A DNA stretch of 64,000 bases from JBBIMP01 sp037444305 (GCA_037444305.1 JBBIMP010000018.1:1-64000); one strand, 5' to 3'. Positions 1 to 7,864 are shown, numbered from the stretch's first letter. Numbers and translations are program-made. Notes: generated from the sequence alone by a model not told the origin.

Positions 1-574
1 CCAACCCCGGATTTTGTCGCGGCATGGCGCGACAAGAATCCTTAATTTGTTGGGCAGCGTCCTGGGTGTCGCGCAAAGGAAGGTCGTGCTGGGGATGCGA
101 CTCGACCTCCAGCGATAGCCCCAGCTTATGAAGATCTTCTCTCGACTTGGGACTGACGAAGCGCCGCGCCGAGCCAAGGTACACCGCGACCGGCTTTTGC
201 TGCGCGACTAGGTTTCGGACATTCTCAAGCGTTCCGCGGCTCTTTCCGTCCCAAAGCATCAGGCCATAGGAGGCATCATTGGCCATCTGTTTGTCTTTCG
301 CGGAATAGAGTTCAAACCCACGCGCTCCGCTCGGTGGGTTGACGAGGCAAACCTTCCAGTGGCCGACGTTATTGCGAACGGATCCGGCTATCGCGTAAAC
401 GATTACTCGCTCGTAGTCCCGATCTGCCAAATGCTGCTGCAGAGCGCGATCGGCGCCATTGGCGTCGCCGACAAAGAACCATAGGCCTCGGTCAATGAGG
501 TCGTTGAGTTTAGACCTGATGCTGTCGTTGAGCCGAGCGATCCGTCGTGAACCACCGAGAAATACCGCTTCCAT
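1..574 (-). CDS. SLOG-like nucleotide-binding protein, 3' end outside window
   Basis: This open frame begins with ATG at 574 and runs off the left edge, giving at least 191 residues. The N-terminus reads MEAVFLGGSRRI, followed by a GDANGADRALQQHL stretch. Further on is KDKQMANDASYGLMLWDG and then a GTLENV segment. This pattern resembles small Rossmann-like SLOG proteins related to DprA and YspA, which bind nucleotides or nucleotide-derived ligands. The start codon lies 2 bases after the stop of the upstream phosphoribosyltransferase gene, so the two form an operon. Both sit in the last visible integron cassette of the array. Family assignment is by pattern only, and the ligand and role are unknown. 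Confidence 0.6.
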   Translation of the reverse strand, partial: MEAVFLGGSRRIARLNDSIRSKLNDLIDRGLWFFVGDANGADRALQQHLADRDYERVIVYAIAGSVRNNVGHWKVCLVNPPSGARGFELYSAKDKQMANDASYGLMLWDGKSRGTLENVRNLVAQQKPVAVYLGSARRFVSPKSREDLHKLGLSLEVESHPQHDLPLRDTQDAAQQIKDSCRAMPRQNPGL

Positions 575-576
575 GA

Positions 577-1154
577 TCAGCCCCGAGTTTTTGTCAACGC
601 AAGGGCGAAAACCGCGGAAACGCCCCCGGATTCCTTGAGGAGACGAGCGAGTGCATTCATCGTAGCGCCGGACTGGTAGAGGTCATCGAGAAGCAAAACC
701 CTTCGGCCCTTCAACCCTTCGCCCTCGATCGCGTGCACTCCTTGAGCAATTCAACGCGCTCCGCATAGTCGGCGTTCTTGAGTTCGGGCGTTGCCTTCGT
801 CTTCCGCACGCTTGTCTTGTCCACTGGCAGATCCAGCAGCCTTCCGAGTTCATCGGCGATCTGGTATAGCGGCTGGACTGCTCGACTCTTACTGGGCGAC
901 GCGGGAACGATGATATCGATTCCGGGGTTCCAGCCACGAACGAAGTCACAGGCAGCCTGGGCAATGGGTGTGACAGTCGATTGATCACCTCGGTACTTGA
1001 GCCTGTAGAACAGCTCTCCGAGCTCCGTGCGAGTGCTCTCGAACTGGGGATGTCCGTACTCGTTGTACCCGATGAACTCACTGCTGGTGACGTGGCGATC
1101 CAGAACACGGCCATCATCCCATGTCCCATGCAACGGTCTCGGATTCAGTTGCAT
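577..1154 (-). pseudogene. Phosphoribosyltransferase-like protein, frameshifted
   Basis: The likely start is ATG at 1154, which is 18 bases inside the cassette boundary and has GAGG just upstream. The N-terminal half contains LFYRLKYRGD and IIVPASPSKSRAVQP, as in ComF-like phosphoribosyltransferases. The frame then breaks near 738-740. After a one-base shift the product resumes with RRVLLLDDLYQSGATMNAL, a classic PRPP-binding loop, and ends at 577. Restoring one G in the GAGTG stretch would join both halves into about 192 residues. The break may be a real mutation or a sequencing error. If intact, the enzyme would handle a phosphoribosyl substrate together with the SLOG partner downstream. 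Confidence 0.7.
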
Positions 1155-1172
1155 CTTGTCCTCAGCTACGCT

Positions 1173-1236
1173 GCCCAACGGGAAGCATCAGCTGCGGCGC
1201 GCGCTTTGCGCCGTCGACTGGATGCTGTTGTTAGCC
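1173..1236 (-). other. Integron attC recombination site 1
   Basis: Read on the minus strand, this 64-base site opens with GGCTAAC and ends with GTTGGGC, the latter a perfect GTTRRRY core. Between them are imperfectly matching arms (AGCATCCAG against CTGATGCT) with unpaired bases, around a GC-rich centre. It lies just after the hicA stop and just before the phosphoribosyltransferase start. That is where the attC of one cassette and the boundary of the next are expected. Folding was judged by eye only. Confidence 0.82.
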
Positions 1237-1246
1237 GGGCTCTCTC

Positions 1247-1459
1247 TCACAGCAGCTTCCGGAATTGCTCTGGAGTGAGCCCAGCGTCGCGGGCGATTCC
1301 ACCCATCGTCAGGGCATTCACAGGATTGTGCCTTGGGACTGTGAGAATTCTGACCCCGTCGGACATGACGACATGTTTCCCCTGACGGATGATCCGAAAG
1401 CCCGCTTTCTCAAGTGCACGAGCTGCCTCCAGGTGATTGATGCCCGGTATCTTTGGCAC
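1247..1459 (-). CDS. hicA: HicA-type mRNA interferase toxin
   Basis: The 70-residue product starts MPKIPGINHLEAARALEKAG and contains the HicA/YcfA core: GFRIIRQGKHVVM followed by VPRHNPVNALTMGGIARDAG. HicA toxins are small double-stranded-RNA-binding-fold enzymes whose conserved His (in the QGKHVVM stretch here) cleaves mRNA. The gene follows hicB with a 3-base gap, an order in which the antitoxin is made first. The pair fills one integron cassette whose attC begins 11 bases after the stop codon. Toxin-antitoxin pairs are common stabilising cassettes in chromosomal integrons. Confidence 0.85.
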   Translation of the reverse strand: MPKIPGINHLEAARALEKAGFRIIRQGKHVVMSDGVRILTVPRHNPVNALTMGGIARDAGLTPEQFRKLL

Positions 1460-1462
1460 GAG

Positions 1463-1660
1463 TCAGCCCGCGACCTCGATTTCTCGGATCACAGCATCTC
1501 TCAGGAGTTCGTCGCGCGCTTCGAGATATTCCTTGATGGCCTCTTGGATGTTGGCTAGCGCCTCATCCTCAGTGGCGCCCTGGGACCAACATCCTGGGAG
1601 TCCAGGAACAGATACACTGTAGCCCTCGTCAGTCTCATGCAAAGCTATTTTATACCTCAT
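1463..1660 (-). CDS. hicB: HicB-type antitoxin
   Basis: The 65-residue product begins MRYKIALHETDEGYSVSVPG and continues LPGCWSQGATEDEALANIQ, the typical degraded RNase H-like fold of HicB antitoxins. It then ends in a helical tail. It is short and has no obvious separate DNA-binding domain after the fold. It would neutralise the HicA toxin encoded 3 bases downstream. The start codon is 37 bases inside the cassette boundary formed by attC site 2, so any promoter must be very close or lie outside the cassette. Confidence 0.85.
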   Translation of the reverse strand: MRYKIALHETDEGYSVSVPGLPGCWSQGATEDEALANIQEAIKEYLEARDELLRDAVIREIEVAG

Positions 1661-1697
1661 GTTGCCTCTTGCCTAAAGTATACACCCGCGCCCCTCC

Positions 1698-1765
1698 GGC
1701 TAACGCGAGCTGCGGATCAGCGGCGGGCCGCGTAGCGGACCGGCCGCTGCATCGCGTTGTTAGCG
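1698..1765 (-). other. Integron attC recombination site 2
   Basis: On the minus strand the 68-base site runs from CGCTAAC to GTTAGCC. The outer six bases of each end are complementary. The inner arms GCGATGCAGCGGCC and CGCCGCTGATCC pair imperfectly around a GC-rich centre. The layout matches attC site 1, including the AAC then AA step after the first core. It separates the hicBA cassette from the larger methyltransferase/nuclease cassette. The right-hand core differs from GTTRRRY at one base. Confidence 0.8.
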
Positions 1766-1879
1766 GCCCCTTGTCATCCTACCGCACGGCCCCCAGGAAA
1801 GGTAGTAGAGTCCGCGTGATAGCTGTGGCGGGCGTATCCGGCGCTCTAGCAAGGCGTCACAGGCCTCTCCAGGGTGCCG

Positions 1880-1908
1880 TTGACAAATCAGTCAACGCCA
1901 GCTAGGAT
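1880..1908 (+). promoter_or_regulatory. Promoter with overlapping palindrome for the methyltransferase gene
   Basis: A perfect -35 TTGACA (1880-1885) is followed after 17 bases by TAGGAT (1903-1908). Transcription would be expected to begin at about 1915, which is the A of the start codon, so the message may be leaderless. An inverted repeat, TTGAC with GTCAA six bases later (1880-1895), overlaps the -35. It is a plausible operator for the helix-turn-helix domain of the encoded methyltransferase. Confidence 0.65.
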
Positions 1909-1914
1909 GGCACC

Positions 1915-4440
1915 ATGACTTTCGGGGCCTTCATTCGCGACCGTCGAGCAGCGCTCGGGATATCTCTCCGGGTCGCTGCCCAGAAGCTCGGGGTCGACGC
2001 AGCTCATCTGTCCCGTGTCGAAGCCGGTAAGGTACCCGTCTCTGAACAACTGATCCATCGCCTGGCGGGGGTTCTCGAATGCGAGGCAGACGAGCTGCTG
2101 CTCCTAGCCGGACGCCTTCCAGAATCCATCCGTGCCATGGTGGTGCAGCAGCCGTACCGCGCGACGGCTGCGCTGAGAACAATGGCCGAGATGTGCGTGG
2201 CTGAACCAGGCGTGCCCTACGGAGAGCCGCTCTTCGCCGAGCGAGGAGTGCGCGTCATCGAAGACGGCTTTCCCTTCGAGGAGATCAGCGAGATCGCTGA
2301 GGTCGAGAGCTGGCGCAAGGAGATTTACAGGCCCATCTACCACGTCCACAAGTGGTGGGCGCAGCGGTTGGGTTCCGTGTTCCGAGCGGCAATTCTCGGC
2401 GCGGCAGCCCCCAAGGGTTCATCGGTCTTGGACCTCTTCTACGAGCCGGTTCGTCTACCGGGCGTCGTGGTTTTCGACCCGTTCATGGGGAGCGGGACCA
2501 CAGTCGGCGAGGCGCGGAAGCTCGGTTGCACTGTTATCGGGCGCGACATTAACCCAGTGGCGTACCGTGCGGTTCGCGTCGCACTCGGCCCTGTGGACAG
2601 GGGAAGGGTGCACGAGCATTTCCGGAAGCTCGAATCCGGTGTCGGCAAAGAGATCAAGAAGCTGTACAGTTCGGTTGACAGTGACAGAGAGCTATGCGAC
2701 GTCCTCTACTTCTTCTGGGTTAAGGTCGTTCCGTGTCCTAAGTGCCAGGCGAAGGTCGACCTCTTCTCGAGCTACGTTTTCGCGACGCACGCGTACAAAA
2801 AGCAGAACCCGGAGGCCAAAATCATCTGTCCAGAGTGCGGCGATGTTTTCTCTGGGCGACACGACGACACCCAGGTCGCATGCCGATGTGGCGCTCGCTT
2901 CAATCCGCAAGAGGGGCCGGCCAAGCGAACCACAGCAATTTGCCGCCTGTGCGGGCACGAATTCCCGATTGCGAAGACTGCGAAAAGCGCCGGGAGGCCT
3001 CCGGATCACCGGCCCTACGCGAAGTTAGTGCTTCGGAAGGACGGAAGCAAGGAATACCTTGGGATCACGGACGGCGACCTGTCTGCGTTCATGGCCGCAA
3101 GGAACCGCCTGAGAGACTTCGATCCACCGCTTCCTAGTGTACCCATCGGCGACGGCCACAACACGCGCCAGATCCTGAACTACGGGTATCGGCACTGGCA
3201 CGAGTTGTTCAATGAGCGCCAGCTCCTGGCCCTGACGATGCTAGCAGGCGCGATTCGGGACATCCCGGAGAACTCGGCTCGGGATGCGCTCGCCGTACTC
3301 TTCTCGGGCATACTTGAGTTCAACAACATGTTCGCATCGTACAAGGGAGAAGGCACCGGCGCGGTGCGGCATATGTTCTCACACCACATCCTCAAGCCAG
3401 AGCGGACGCCCATCGAGGCGAACATCTGGGGGACGCCGCGGAGTTCGGGTGCCTTCTCGACGCTGTACGAATCCCGGTTGCTTCGCGCGCTGGATTACCG
3501 CGACGCCCCCTTCGAACTCGCGGTTGAGTACAGAGGCCCACGCAAGACAGGAAGGAAGGTAGTGGGTGTCAGCCCGCCGATCGGTGGGCCGATAATAGAG
3601 CGGTACCCGAAAGGCGGTCTTAAGCCCGGCGCTACATACCTCTCTTGCGGGGACTCGTCTGCCACGGACCTCCCCGACAAGAGCGTTGACCTCGTGATAA
3701 CGGACCCGCCTTTTTTTGACAACGTCCACTACTCTGAGCTCGCCGATTTCTTCTTCGTCTGGCAACAGCTTTACTTCGGTGACGGTTCATTCAGTGGCGC
3801 CTGTACCACCCGCCGGGACGCCGAAGTTCAGGACGTCGAAGCCGGTGCGTTCGCAGACAAGCTCGGCAAGGTCTTTGCGGAATGCCACCGTGTGCTGCGA
3901 GACGAAGGCGTCCTCGTCTTCAGCTATCACCACTCGCGCGAGGATGGGTGGGTTGCGGTCGCGCAGGCCGTTTTGGGTGCCGGCTTCAACATAGTTCAGA
4001 GCCAGCCCGTCAAGGCCGAGATGTCGGTCGCCGCTCCGAAAAGTCAGGCGAAGGAGTCTATCGACCTCGACGTACTGATCGTCTGCCGCAAACGAAAATC
4101 CGACCCGCGGCCGCGGCGTGCTGATGAGGGAGTTTTGCAACGAGCTGTCGCGAGCGCCGAGGAAAAGGTTAGACGGTTCAACAGCGTGGGCCGACATCTC
4201 TCTCGAAACGATGTGCGCGTCATTTTGCTAAGTCAGGTCCTGGTGGAACTGAGCGTGGGGAGGACGGCGAGCGAGGTGGGGGTTTCGCTCAAGGCCCTAC
4301 TGCCGAAGACCCGCAGCATCATCGAGAGGTCATGGAAGGACCAGAACGTGCGGGAACCATCGGGTCCCGTTGCGCCGCAGCCAGGGGCGGTGCAGCGTGA
4401 ATTGTGGGAAACACTGCCTACACGCGGAACGGGAGCCTAA
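1915..4440 (+). CDS. HTH- and zinc-ribbon-containing DNA methyltransferase
   Basis: The 841-residue protein starts with an XRE-type helix-turn-helix (about residues 1-75, with LGVDAAHLSRVEAGKVP). Motif I of an AdoMet-dependent amino-methyltransferase, FDPFMGSGT, is near residue 187. The catalytic motif DPPFFDNVHYSELADFF is near residue 597. Between them lie several Cys pairs (CPKC about 274, CPEC about 305, CRCG, CRLCG) that should bind zinc and may help target recognition. The order, motif I far ahead of DPPF, resembles alpha-class enzymes. The gene converges on a PD-(D/E)XK-like nuclease gene, overlapping it by 23 bases, so a restriction-modification role is likely. The fused N-terminal domain may make it its own controller. 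Confidence 0.8.
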   Translation: MTFGAFIRDRRAALGISLRVAAQKLGVDAAHLSRVEAGKVPVSEQLIHRLAGVLECEADELLLLAGRLPESIRAMVVQQPYRATAALRTMAEMCVAEPGVPYGEPLFAERGVRVIEDGFPFEEISEIAEVESWRKEIYRPIYHVHKWWAQRLGSVFRAAILGAAAPKGSSVLDLFYEPVRLPGVVVFDPFMGSGTTVGEARKLGCTVIGRDINPVAYRAVRVALGPVDRGRVHEHFRKLESGVGKEIKKLYSSVDSDRELCDVLYFFWVKVVPCPKCQAKVDLFSSYVFATHAYKKQNPEAKIICPECGDVFSGRHDDTQVACRCGARFNPQEGPAKRTTAICRLCGHEFPIAKTAKSAGRPPDHRPYAKLVLRKDGSKEYLGITDGDLSAFMAARNRLRDFDPPLPSVPIGDGHNTRQILNYGYRHWHELFNERQLLALTMLAGAIRDIPENSARDALAVLFSGILEFNNMFASYKGEGTGAVRHMFSHHILKPERTPIEANIWGTPRSSGAFSTLYESRLLRALDYRDAPFELAVEYRGPRKTGRKVVGVSPPIGGPIIERYPKGGLKPGATYLSCGDSSATDLPDKSVDLVITDPPFFDNVHYSELADFFFVWQQLYFGDGSFSGACTTRRDAEVQDVEAGAFADKLGKVFAECHRVLRDEGVLVFSYHHSREDGWVAVAQAVLGAGFNIVQSQPVKAEMSVAAPKSQAKESIDLDVLIVCRKRKSDPRPRRADEGVLQRAVASAEEKVRRFNSVGRHLSRNDVRVILLSQVLVELSVGRTASEVGVSLKALLPKTRSIIERSWKDQNVREPSGPVAPQPGAVQRELWETLPTRGTGA

Positions 4441-5301
4441 ACCGACCGCGCGGGCGCGTCCTAGCCTCGCGATCCGGTGTGGGAAACGGGTCCACGAGCT
4501 GGGTAATGGACCAGCCCTCCGGCGCGTCGGAGCGGCGTCGATAGCAATAGAACCTTCGGGTGGTGCCTTCTGAGACGGACCGACGCAGCCTGTATGCAAG
4601 CTGCAGATCCGGCTCCTTACGCGGAACGTCCTCATCTGGGTGGATCAGGATAGGCAAGCCATCGAACTCCCGAGCACCGAGGGGGTTGGCGAAGATGAGC
4701 ATAGGTCGAGCCCGGTCGGCTCCGTCGCCATACGTCCCGAGTCCGATGCGTTTCTGGCGCTCGCCTGTGATGCTCAGGTACAGTTCAAAGTCCTCGTTCA
4801 GGGCGTTGCCATCCACCAGGCACAAGGCCGTCAGGACAACAGTCTGCGCGTCGTCGGGGGCGCACTCCAAGCAAACGAATAGGTAGAAGCCGCGGATGTC
4901 GAGGGCTGCACCCGCTGCATCATAGACGCGCACACGCCCGCAGGGGGCGTAGTGTTGTAATCGAGTCCAGAGCCTCGGGCGACACCGCCCTGCGCCGTCC
5001 GCTCCAGTTTCTTGACCTCAATGCCCACGATGCGGTTGATGTCGGTTGTTCGGTGCTTGAGGTCCATTCCTTCGCACATGCGAGGCCGGTACAGGACCAT
5101 GTCGGGGGTGATGAGCGGCCCGGTCGCCCTCGCGCACGAGATCGCTTCGATGCCTGTGAGCACTTCTGTGACAAGGTACTCGTCGAACGGATCGTCTTGG
5201 GTGTTTCGTTTGTCACGAAGTCTGAACGGTACCGGTCGTCCTGCGCTATCGAAAAACCGGTGGCGCAGTGCCAGAAAGGCGAATGTGGGGAGGTCGATCA
5301 T
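4418..5301 (-). pseudogene. PD-(D/E)XK-like restriction endonuclease, frameshifted
   Basis: The first frame (from ATG 5301) encodes MIDLPTFAFLALRHRFFD and then PDMVLYRP followed by IVGIEVKKLER. This gives the Asp...Glu-x-Lys spacing of PD-(D/E)XK nucleases. The frame is lost at a run of five G on the plus strand (4943-4947). Adding one base there joins SGLDYNTTPP to CGRVRVYDAAG and the remaining 165 residues, ending at 4418, for a total near 294 residues. A single-base loss in a homopolymer may be a sequencing error or a true inactivation. Its convergent position against the methyltransferase supports a restriction partner. No specific enzyme family was recognised. Confidence 0.65.
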
Positions 5302-5417
5302 GTCCTTGCCTCACTGGTTACGGGGAATGTCTCATCAGGTGCCGCTTATATTATGCGGGTCTCGATAGCTGGATAGGCCGCCAGTCGGCACCCGCTCAAA
5401 CCATCGAGAATATATCT

Positions 5418-5445
5418 CTCATAGCACAATGTTGTTTAAAGTCAA
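5418..5445 (-). promoter_or_regulatory. Candidate promoter for the nuclease gene
   Basis: On the minus strand TTGACT (5445-5440) is followed after 16 bases by TATGAG (5423-5418), within an AT-rich stretch about 120 bases upstream of the nuclease start. The match is moderate. Confidence 0.35.
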
Positions 5446-5447
5446 AC

Positions 5448-5507
5448 GGTTATGCGGAAGCTGATGGGCGGCATATCCAGCTATGCTGCGAGTTCCGCCC
5501 GCTTAAC
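5448..5507 (-). other. Possible attI region between intI and first cassette
   Basis: This lies in the 289-base gap between the integrase stop and the first cassette gene. On the minus strand a GTTAAGC that fits GTTRRRY stands at 5507-5501. The bases out to 5448 form an imperfect inverted repeat (GTTAAGCGG against CCGCATAAC). The polarity of the repeat is not that of an attC. Only the location and one core-like heptamer support an attI call. Confidence 0.25.
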
Positions 5508-5590
5508 TGGATAACAAGGGCGAAGTTTTGCTGAATCCCACTGCTCCCTTGGCGGACGGGTTCTGTATACTCCCCCTCGCCGCCACAAAC

Positions 5591-6682
5591 TCACATGCCG
5601 GTATCCAGCGGACTCCGAACCTCTCGGCCGCCACGATTCAGCACATGTGTGCAGATCATCGTCGTGCTCACGTCGCTGTGCCCTAGAAGCTCCTGAATCG
5701 TCCGGATGTCGTACCCTGCCTCCAGCAAATGCGTCGCAAAAGAATGACGCAGCGAATGACAGCTTGCCGGCTTCGCAATTCGCGCCTGGAGGGCTGCCCT
5801 GCGGACCGCTTTCTGCAATACCGACTCGTGAAGATGATGCCTGCGCTTCCTCCCCGACGAGGAATCCCAATAATGCCGGGTCGCCGGAAATACCCACTGC
5901 CAGCTCCATTCCCACGGAGCCTTGGGATACTTTCGCTCGATTGCCTGAGGCAACTCGACGCTCCCCGCCCCGCGTCGAAGATCCTCCCCATGCCTTTGGC
6001 GCACTCTTTCGATGTGCGCGGCCAGCGGTTCCGAAACTTTGCCCGGGAGAAGCGTCACCCGATCCTTGTTCCCCTTGCCGTCACGAACCGTAATTTCACT
6101 CCGGGCAAAATCCACATCCTTGATGCGCAGCCGACAGCATTCGAGCAGTCGCAAGCCGGCACCATAGAGCAGGGAGGCCATGATCCATTCCACCCCTCGC
6201 AGGTTGCCCAATAGGGCTGTTACTTCCGAGCGCGAAAGCACTACAGGCAGATGAACAGGCCGCTTCGCCCTCACGATGCCGGCGACCCACTCGAGGTCCG
6301 CCTGCAGCACCTCCCGGTAAAGAAATACCAGCGCGCATAACGCCTGGTTCTGCGTGGACGCGCTGACCCTGCCCTTGACCGCAAGATGGGTCAGAAACTG
6401 CGAGATCTCTGCCTCGCCCATCTCAGCCGGGTGCCGCTTGCCGTGAAAAAGAATGAATCGGCGAATCCAGCCGACGTATGACTTGGCCGTTCTGCGGCTG
6501 TAGCTGCGCCGCAAGATCTCGTCGCGGACACGGTCCAGCAGTTTCGGTTTTTGCGGGCAGAGAGAGACATTCTCACACACGAATGCGGCGGCCCGAGCAC
6601 AGCAGAATAGAAAATCGGCGGCAACATCTGATGGCTTCGCATCGGCGGTCACCAGAGGTTCAACGATCGATTCTTGGAGCAT
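5591..6682 (-). CDS. intI: Integron integrase IntI, catalytic Tyr replaced by Cys
   Basis: This tyrosine recombinase carries the IntI-specific insertion ERKYPKAPWEWSWQWVFPA. Upstream are the core-binding part (YSRRTAKSYVGWIRRFILFH) and the box-I Arg region GAGLRLLECCRLR, with Lys in GKGNKDR. Box II is HSLRHSFATHLLEAGYDIRT, then LGHSDVSTTM. In IntI proteins the next residues are I-Y-T-H-V with the nucleophilic Tyr. Here the codon at 5653-5651 is TGC, giving I-C-T-H-V. That one change should abolish strand cleavage. The true start may be GTG at 6580, because the first 34 residues are unlike the family. The gene points toward its own cassettes, the inverted integron layout. Confidence 0.88.
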   Translation of the reverse strand: MLQESIVEPLVTADAKPSDVAADFLFCCARAAAFVCENVSLCPQKPKLLDRVRDEILRRSYSRRTAKSYVGWIRRFILFHGKRHPAEMGEAEISQFLTHLAVKGRVSASTQNQALCALVFLYREVLQADLEWVAGIVRAKRPVHLPVVLSRSEVTALLGNLRGVEWIMASLLYGAGLRLLECCRLRIKDVDFARSEITVRDGKGNKDRVTLLPGKVSEPLAAHIERVRQRHGEDLRRGAGSVELPQAIERKYPKAPWEWSWQWVFPATRHYWDSSSGRKRRHHLHESVLQKAVRRAALQARIAKPASCHSLRHSFATHLLEAGYDIRTIQELLGHSDVSTTMICTHVLNRGGREVRSPLDTGM

Positions 6683-6688
6683 TTCACC

Positions 6689-6973
6689 TCATAAGTTGCC
6701 CGAACGCCAGAGATATTTCAGCAGCGCGCCGGCAAATCCAATAACCGGGTCGTATCCCCCGCGAAAAACAGCAACGGGCTTTTCCTGCTTGAAACAAGAT
6801 GGCGCCGGTTGCGGCGTAAATCGCCGGCAATAGTCGTTGGCGGCAGGCGAAATCAAGGACTTCCCGGCGCTGGCGGCGCATGCGGCGACAAGGATTAGGA
6901 GAGAAGCGATGCCCCAGCGCTGGGCTGTTTCCCTTCGCGGGGACAGCGCGATCAGAAAGGCTCGCGGACGCAT
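6689..6973 (-). CDS. Weak hypothetical ORF with one hydrophobic segment
   Basis: This 94-codon frame starts MRPRAFLIALSP and has one hydrophobic stretch (GIASLLILVAACAAS) that could be a signal or lipoprotein segment. I recognise no family and see no clear ribosome binding site. It occupies most of a 454-base gap between intI and vapB that otherwise holds nothing I can support. Confidence 0.2.
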   Translation of the reverse strand: MRPRAFLIALSPRRETAQRWGIASLLILVAACAASAGKSLISPAANDYCRRFTPQPAPSCFKQEKPVAVFRGGYDPVIGFAGALLKYLWRSGNL

Positions 6974-7101
6974 GCCTTGGCGCTGAACGAACCCGTGCTC
7001 CCGTTCAGTGTCTTGGGATCGAGATCCACCGTGTGCGTTTTGTAGGCGCTGCCGATTCAACCGGTGGCACGGGCGCCGCATGCGCGATCCAATTGTCCCA
7101 C

Positions 7102-7147
7102 TTGACGAGCTCTGTGACTCCTAGTAGCATGAGCGTGTGAGTCACAG
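7102..7147 (+). promoter_or_regulatory. vapBC promoter and inverted-repeat operator
   Basis: TTGACG (7102-7107) and TAGCAT (7125-7130) are spaced by 17 bases. The expected start of transcription is about 7137, the first base of the antitoxin GTG codon, suggesting a leaderless message. A perfect 9-base inverted repeat, CTGTGACTC (7112-7120) and GAGTCACAG (7139-7147), brackets the -10 and start codon and is a likely site for the VapB ribbon-helix-helix repressor. Confidence 0.55.
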
Positions 7148-7364
7148 ACTGCAGGTCCTTATTCCCGAAGAATTGGATGCCCGTGTGCGCAAAGCGTCGC
7201 AGCGTTGCCGTATTTCCAAGGGGGAGTGGGTGCGACGGGCCATCGAACGCACCCTGGCCGAAGACGGGGCAACAGCCGAACCCCTCTCTCAACTGGCCTC
7301 ATTGGAGGCGCCCACGGCCGACATTGACCAGATGCTGGAGGAAATCGAAACGGGGCGCACGTGA
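7137..7364 (+). CDS. vapB: Ribbon-helix-helix antitoxin (VapB-like)
   Basis: The 75-residue product has HRLQVLIPEELDARVRK followed by RISKGEWVRRAIERTL, the strand-helix-helix pattern of CopG/RHH proteins. The acidic C-terminus (DIDQMLEEIETG) would wrap the toxin. It starts with GTG and overlaps the PIN-domain toxin gene by 4 bases (GTGA), so the two are translationally coupled. The overlap, size and partner support a type II antitoxin that also represses its own promoter. Confidence 0.8.
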   Translation: MSHRLQVLIPEELDARVRKASQRCRISKGEWVRRAIERTLAEDGATAEPLSQLASLEAPTADIDQMLEEIETGRT

Positions 7365-7765
7365 GGGTTTTCATCGACTCCAACATTCCGATGTATGTCG
7401 CCGGCCGCGAACATCCTCACCGAGAACCGGCGCGCCGCTTATTGGAGAAGGTCCGCGCCGCCGAGCTGGAAGCATGCACCAGCACGGAAGTTCTGCAGGA
7501 AATCCTTTACCGCTACACTGCCTTGCAACGGCTGGACCTGGCACGACGGGTGTATGAGCTCTTCGTGCTGATTTGTCCGGTGATCTATCCCGTAACCCTG
7601 GCCGATACCGACCGCGCGAAGCAACTGGTATGCGGCGGAGGCAGCATCGGGGTTCGCGATGCGATTCACGCCGCCGTCATGCTGAACAACGACGTCCACA
7701 ACGTTGCGACGTTCGATGCAGCCTTCGACCTGATCCCGGGAGTGCGCCGCCTGCCTCTGGATTGA
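7361..7765 (+). CDS. vapC: PIN-domain ribonuclease toxin (VapC-like)
   Basis: The 134-residue protein starts MRVFIDSNIPMYVAGREHP, with the first acidic PIN residue in FIDSN. It continues with STEVLQEIL, which carries a conserved Glu. It ends with GVRDAIHAAVMLNNDVHNVATFDAAFD, containing the later acidic residues D...D. This is the full-length pattern of VapC-type Mg-dependent RNases. The GTG start overlaps the antitoxin stop. The usual targets of the family are tRNA or rRNA. The target here cannot be read from sequence. Confidence 0.85.
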   Translation: MRVFIDSNIPMYVAGREHPHREPARRLLEKVRAAELEACTSTEVLQEILYRYTALQRLDLARRVYELFVLICPVIYPVTLADTDRAKQLVCGGGSIGVRDAIHAAVMLNNDVHNVATFDAAFDLIPGVRRLPLD

Positions 7766-7864
7766 AGGGCAAAGATCTTCCCCACCTGCTGAGGCAATGC
7801 ATGATAGATCCGGATTCAAGGGACTATCCGAGGAGCGGAGTTTCGATCGCAGGCTTTTGGCGGA

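Noticed and set aside
5448..5507. Third attC site next to intI
   Set aside because: The inverted repeat has GTT...AAC polarity and not AAC...GTT, so it cannot be an attC as drawn; kept only as a weak attI candidate.
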